A DNA stretch of 16,585 bases from Streptomyces flaveolus (GTDB taxonomy: Bacteria > Actinomycetota > Actinomycetes > Streptomycetales > Streptomycetaceae). Position 1 is the stretch's first letter. Each line of letters begins with the position of its first letter. The stretch lies in the NCBI RefSeq assembly GCF_000716535.1, contig NZ_JNWV01000078.1:1-16585 (forward strand), given 5' to 3'. The position numbers were made by a program, and so were the translations under genes. Under the pieces are notes generated by a model. That model worked only from the letters and a program-made list of their open reading frames with translations, did not search any database and was not told the DNA's origin. This document shows, in pieces, positions 13,594 to 16,585 of this stretch.

Positions 13594-15249
13594 ATGCCCG
13601 CCATGACCGCAGTGGATGCCGATGCCCGTGCCCTGGCCGGGGCCGGGACCGGGGCGCCGGTGGAGGCGGTCGGACCGTTGGTGCGTGGCGTCGCGGTGCT
13701 ACGGCGGCTCACCGAGGCGGGCGGCACGCTGAGCCCGAGCGCGCTGGAGCGGGCCACCGGTCTCGCCCGCTCCACGGTGGACCGGATCACCGGCACCCTC
13801 GGCCGCATGGGCTACGTCCGCCTGGACGGCCGGGACGTCGTCCTCACCCCGCGCGTGATGGAGCTGGGCAACGCCTGTCTGTCCGCCCTGCGCCTGCCCG
13901 CGCTGCTCGACGCGCGCGCCGACGCCCTCGCCGACGAGCTGGACGAATCGGTGTCGCTCGCGGTCGCCGACCTCGACGGCATCCGCTTCATCCACCAGGC
14001 CACCCGCCGCCGCGCGCTGTCCGTCGGCTTCCGCATCGGCGACCTGCTGCCGGCCGAACGGACGGCGCCGGGCGCGCTGTTCGCGACCGAGTGGACGGAA
14101 CAGGACTGGACGCGCTGGCGGGAACGCCGGTCAGACGAAGGACAGACCGAGTCCTTCCCCGCGCTCCCCCCAAGAACGGAACCTGCTGCCGCAGCCTCTT
14201 CCCCGGCCTCCTCCAGGGACTCCTTCATGGACCGGGTGGAGCGGGCGCGCCGGAACGGCTGGGCCGTGGACGACCAGCTCATCGAGCCGGGCCTGGTCGC
14301 GGTGTCCGTACCGGTACGGGACCCCGGCACCGGCCGCGTGGCCTGCGTGGCGAGCGTCGTCAGCCACACCAGCCGGCACTCCGCGGCGGACCTGCGCACC
14401 AGCCTGCTGCCCCGGCTGCGTACGGCGGTGGAGGCGATGGAGACGGACCTGCGCACCGCCCCCGCCCCCGAGCCCGGCCCGGCACCCGCCGGCCTCGCGA
14501 CCTGGACCACGGCGTCCAAGCACGAACTCGGCCGGGACTTCGTGGAATCGCTGGCGCGGGGCCTGACCGTGCTGACGGCGTTCGGCGAGGGCCGCGCGGC
14601 GCTGTCCCTGACGGAGGTGGCCCGCGCGACCGGCCTGTCCCGGGCCACCGCACGCCGGGCACTGCTCACCCACGAGCACCTGGGCCTGGTGGCGGCACAC
14701 CCCGACCGCACCTTCACCCTCACCCCGCGCGTCCTGGACCTCGGCTACCCGCCCCTGTCCCGGACGTCACTCCCCCGCCTGGCCGAACCGCACCTGCGGA
14801 CCCTGGCGGACGCGGTGCGGGAACCGACGGCACTGGCGGTACTGACGGGCGACGGCAAGGAGATCCAGTACACGGCCGGGGCGGGCACGAGCCGGGTCCT
14901 GACCGTACGGATCACCGTGGGCACACGACTGCCGGCCCCCGCGACCTCCCTGGGCCGCGTCCTCCTGGCGGACACCACCGACCCCCTGCCCCCCGGGCTC
15001 GCCGAGGTCCGCTCCCAGGGCTACGCACTGGTCGACGAGGAACTGGAAACGGGCCTGCGGTCCATCGCCGTACCGGTACGGGACCGCACGGGCCGGACGG
15101 TGGCCGCCCTGAACGTCTCCACCCACGCGGCCCGCCGCACCCTGCGGGACTGCGTCCACGACCTCCTCCCCGCCCTCCGCACGACGGCGGACCACATCCA
15201 GCAGGACCTCCACACCGCATCCCGCTTCGCCCACGTCCCCCCGTCCTGA
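13594..15249 (+). CDS. Tandem double-IclR transcriptional regulator
   Basis: A 551-residue protein made of two full IclR modules; a typical IclR protein is about 250. Module 1 has an HTH at about residues 25-90 (LVRGVAVLRRLTE, then LERATGLARSTVDRITGTLGRMGYV) and an effector domain at about 95-285 ending VAVSVPVRDPGTGRVACVASVVSHTSR. Module 2 has an HTH at about 312-382 (RDFVESLARGLTVLTAF, then LTEVARATGLSRATARRALLTHEHLGLV) and an effector domain at about 390-540 (IAVPVRDRTGRTVAALNVSTHAAR). Module 2 resembles PcaR/PobR-type regulators of aromatic catabolism. GGAG (13585-13588) lies 5 bases before the chosen ATG. A Ser/Pro/Ala-rich insertion (about 180-207) interrupts the first effector domain. 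No target gene is adjacent; the ligand is unknown. Confidence 0.85.
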   Translation: MPAMTAVDADARALAGAGTGAPVEAVGPLVRGVAVLRRLTEAGGTLSPSALERATGLARSTVDRITGTLGRMGYVRLDGRDVVLTPRVMELGNACLSALRLPALLDARADALADELDESVSLAVADLDGIRFIHQATRRRALSVGFRIGDLLPAERTAPGALFATEWTEQDWTRWRERRSDEGQTESFPALPPRTEPAAAASSPASSRDSFMDRVERARRNGWAVDDQLIEPGLVAVSVPVRDPGTGRVACVASVVSHTSRHSAADLRTSLLPRLRTAVEAMETDLRTAPAPEPGPAPAGLATWTTASKHELGRDFVESLARGLTVLTAFGEGRAALSLTEVARATGLSRATARRALLTHEHLGLVAAHPDRTFTLTPRVLDLGYPPLSRTSLPRLAEPHLRTLADAVREPTALAVLTGDGKEIQYTAGAGTSRVLTVRITVGTRLPAPATSLGRVLLADTTDPLPPGLAEVRSQGYALVDEELETGLRSIAVPVRDRTGRTVAALNVSTHAARRTLRDCVHDLLPALRTTADHIQQDLHTASRFAHVPPS

Positions 15250-15254
15250 TCCGG

Positions 15255-15260
15255 TACCCT
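15255..15260 (+). promoter_or_regulatory. Possible tRNA-Arg -10 box
   Basis: TACCCT lies about 34 bases before the mature tRNA 5' end and just after the IclR stop. No good -35 box is seen at 17-18 bases. The same GGTACCCT context occurs before the acetyltransferase gene at 7248-7255. Confidence 0.35.
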
Positions 15261-15293
15261 GTGGACCGAGCGCCCACCAGGACGCCCACCCAC

Positions 15294-15366
15294 GCCTTCG
15301 TAGCTCAGGGGATAGAGCACCGCTCTCCTAAAGCGGGTGTCGCAGGTTCGAATCCTGCCGGGGGCA
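15294..15366 (+). tRNA. tRNA-Arg(CCT)
   Basis: A full cloverleaf can be drawn. The acceptor GCCTTCG (15294-15300) pairs with CGGGGGC (15359-15365) using two G-U pairs, with discriminator A at 15366. The D stem is GCTC/GAGC. The anticodon stem CCGCT/AGCGG carries the loop CTCCTAA, so the anticodon is CCT (15327-15329), reading AGG. The T arm is GCAGG-TTCGAAT-CCTGC. CCA is not encoded. The facing integrase gene and downstream repeats indicate that its 3' end is the attachment site of an integrated element. Confidence 0.95.
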
Positions 15367-15373
15367 CAAGGGC
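15342..15373. mobile_element. Probable attachment site (att junction) in the tRNA 3' end
   Basis: The T arm and 3' acceptor strand of tRNA-Arg, with a few following bases, are the usual crossover target for tyrosine integrases whose gene faces the tRNA. The tRNA remains intact, as expected when the element supplies an identical 3' end. The exact core cannot be fixed because the other att copy lies outside the window. Confidence 0.55.
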
Positions 15374-15408
15374 AAAGGCCCCGGACCGATCATGGTCCGG
15401 GGCCTTTT
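15374..15408. terminator. Bidirectional terminator between tRNA-Arg and integrase
   Basis: A perfect 14-bp stem AAAGGCCCCGGACC (15374-15387) pairs with 15394-15407 around a 6-base loop. It is flanked by A and T runs on its two sides, so it can end both the tRNA transcript and the converging integrase transcript. Confidence 0.9.
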
Positions 15409-15428
15409 GACGGCACCATTTGACGGCA
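15406..15428. repeat. Direct repeat TTTGACGGCA beside the att site, possible arm-type sites
   Basis: TTTGACGGCA occurs at 15406-15415 and again at 15419-15428, a 13-base step with the 3-base gap CCA. It lies between the presumed crossover site and the integrase stop, where arm-type binding sites for the integrase N-terminal domain are usual. The first copy overlaps the terminator end. Confidence 0.5.
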
Positions 15429-15436
15429 GTCGTCTT

Positions 15437-16585
15437 TCAGTCGACCGGCCGCCGTCGCTTCAGCAGCCGGTCCATGTGGCTGATCGCCTCACGCTGGGTG
15501 TCCTGCACGACGTGCGTGTAGATGTCCATCGTGATGCTGATTTGGCTGTGTCCCAAGATCTCCATGATGACCCGGGGCGCGACGCCTGCAGCCGTCAGCA
15601 GCGTGGCAGTGCCGTGCCGAGCATCATGCAGCCGGACCACTCGCAGCCCGGCGTCACCGGCGACCCTGGTGAAGGATCGGTAGACGTTCCGGGGCTCCAC
15701 CGGCCGCCCGTTCCTCGTGGCGAAGACGTAGCCACTCTCCGACCAGGCAACGCCCGTCCGGTCGAACGCCTCGCGCTGGCGCAGTCGATGCCAGCGGAGC
15801 GGAGCGAGGCACAGGGCAGGCATCGGCACCACGCGGCTGCGACGGCTCTTGGGGTCGTCGTCGTACAGCTCGCCCCTGCGACGCTGCGTTTGGTGGCGAA
15901 CGTGAAGTACCCGGTTGTCCAGGTCCACATCGGACCACCGCAGGCCCACAAGCTCACCGCGTCGCAGGCCCATGGCAATGGCCAGGACGAATGCGGCGTA
16001 CAGCGGGTCCTTCCTCGCCGCTTCCAGGAAGGACAACGTCTCTTCCAGGGACCAGGGCTGAATCTCCCGCTGTTTGACTCGCGGTGGCTCCACCAGCGAG
16101 GCGACGTTCCGGGTGATCAGTTCCTCCCGTACGGCCGCCGTAAGCGCCGTACGGAGCACGCGATGTGCCTCCTTGGCAGTGGCGGCCGTGTGAGTGGTCT
16201 GCATGCGCGTGATGAAGCGGCGTACGTCGGCGACACTCAGCGACTCCAGCCGCTTGGTTCCGAGTAGGGGCACCAGGTAGAGCCGGGTGTGCGTCTCGTA
16301 CTTGTCGTAAGTGCTGAGCTTTCGTCGCGGCTGGACGTAGTGCGCGAGCCAGTACGGCAGCCACTCGGAGAGCTTCGCGGAGCGGGTGGGGGTCGGGATG
16401 CCTTGGCGGTCCCGTCGCACCAGCTCTTGACGCTTGGTGTCGCACTCCTCCCACGTAGCGCCGTAGACCGTCTTGCGCTTGCGGGTGCCGTCCGGCTGCG
16501 GGACGTACACGCGGGCTTCGTAACGACCGTCCTTGCGCTGCCAGATGCTCCCAGCGCCGTTGGGGTTCCTCTTACGGGAGGCCAT
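15437..16585 (-). CDS. int: Tyrosine site-specific recombinase (integrase) of an integrative element
   Basis: A 382-residue phage-type integrase. The N-terminal arm-binding domain (about 10-60, GAGSIWQRKDGRYEARVYVPQPDGTRKRKTVYG) is of the AP2-like/Arm type. A SAM-like core-binding domain (about 68-160) and a catalytic domain (about 175-365) follow. All catalytic residues are visible: Arg208 (GLRRGE), Lys246 (DPKSRR), His320 and Arg323 (LHDARH), His346 (LGHSQ) and nucleophile Tyr356 (MDIYTH). It faces tRNA-Arg and ends 71 bases from it, the usual layout for actinomycete ICEs and prophages. The ATG is the last codon at the window edge, so its ribosome site, excisionase and cargo are unseen. By eye its sequence is less GC-saturated than its neighbours, suggesting transfer. 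Confidence 0.95.
   Translation of the reverse strand: MASRKRNPNGAGSIWQRKDGRYEARVYVPQPDGTRKRKTVYGATWEECDTKRQELVRRDRQGIPTPTRSAKLSEWLPYWLAHYVQPRRKLSTYDKYETHTRLYLVPLLGTKRLESLSVADVRRFITRMQTTHTAATAKEAHRVLRTALTAAVREELITRNVASLVEPPRVKQREIQPWSLEETLSFLEAARKDPLYAAFVLAIAMGLRRGELVGLRWSDVDLDNRVLHVRHQTQRRRGELYDDDPKSRRSRVVPMPALCLAPLRWHRLRQREAFDRTGVAWSESGYVFATRNGRPVEPRNVYRSFTRVAGDAGLRVVRLHDARHGTATLLTAAGVAPRVIMEILGHSQISITMDIYTHVVQDTQREAISHMDRLLKRRRPVD

Noticed and set aside
15249..15437. The tRNA as disrupted by the integrase element
   Set aside because: All stems, the anticodon loop and the discriminator are intact, so the gene should be functional.

Overview
The window is very GC-rich actinomycete DNA and almost certainly comes from a Streptomyces chromosome. 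The reasons are GC-saturated third codon positions, GTG starts, likely leaderless regulator transcripts, and a gene order that I recall from the core chromosome around S. coelicolor hrdD: fru operon, efflux gene, TetR regulator, hrdD, phosphinothricin-type acetyltransferase. Family names come from reading the proteins; no database was searched.

Left part (1-5538). A fructose-utilisation block runs leftward: fruR (DeoR repressor) overlaps fruK (1-phosphofructokinase) by 4 bases, and fruA (fructose PTS permease) is expected just outside the left edge. Next is a 14-helix DHA2-type MFS exporter, also leftward. It is divergent from a WYL-domain regulator, with a 19-bp near-palindrome in the 50-bp promoter gap. 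A leftward TetR regulator resembling S. coelicolor SCO3201 converges on the WYL gene and carries a perfect operator-like palindrome over its own promoter.

Centre (5539-9302). A gene-free, repeat-rich stretch of about 520 bases is followed by hrdD (group 2 sigma factor, leftward), which has a consensus sigma-R promoter. A phosphinothricin N-acetyltransferase-like gene diverges from hrdD. A YgiD/DODA-type extradiol dioxygenase and a MarR regulator form a classic divergent pair whose promoters overlap over a shared repeat element.

Right part (9303-16585). A second DHA2-type MFS exporter and its probable TetR repressor run leftward. Two CGGGGA-N5-TCCCCG sites lie 40 bp apart upstream of the repressor gene. 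Rightward follow a secreted M6-family metalloprotease and an unusual regulator made of two complete IclR modules. The window ends with tRNA-Arg(CCT) and a convergent tyrosine integrase. This is the left boundary of an integrative element (actinomycete ICE or prophage) that extends past the right edge.

The main theme is regulation. Five of the six protein regulators lie next to a plausible target, and four control regions hold visible operator-like symmetry. A second theme is that many non-coding gaps carry short tandem repeats with 20-24 bp units. I see no CRISPR array, insertion sequence, biosynthetic cluster or recognisable new defence system. The strongest leads are the element junction with its arm-type repeats, the tandem-IclR fusion, the intergenic repeat arrays and several testable operators.
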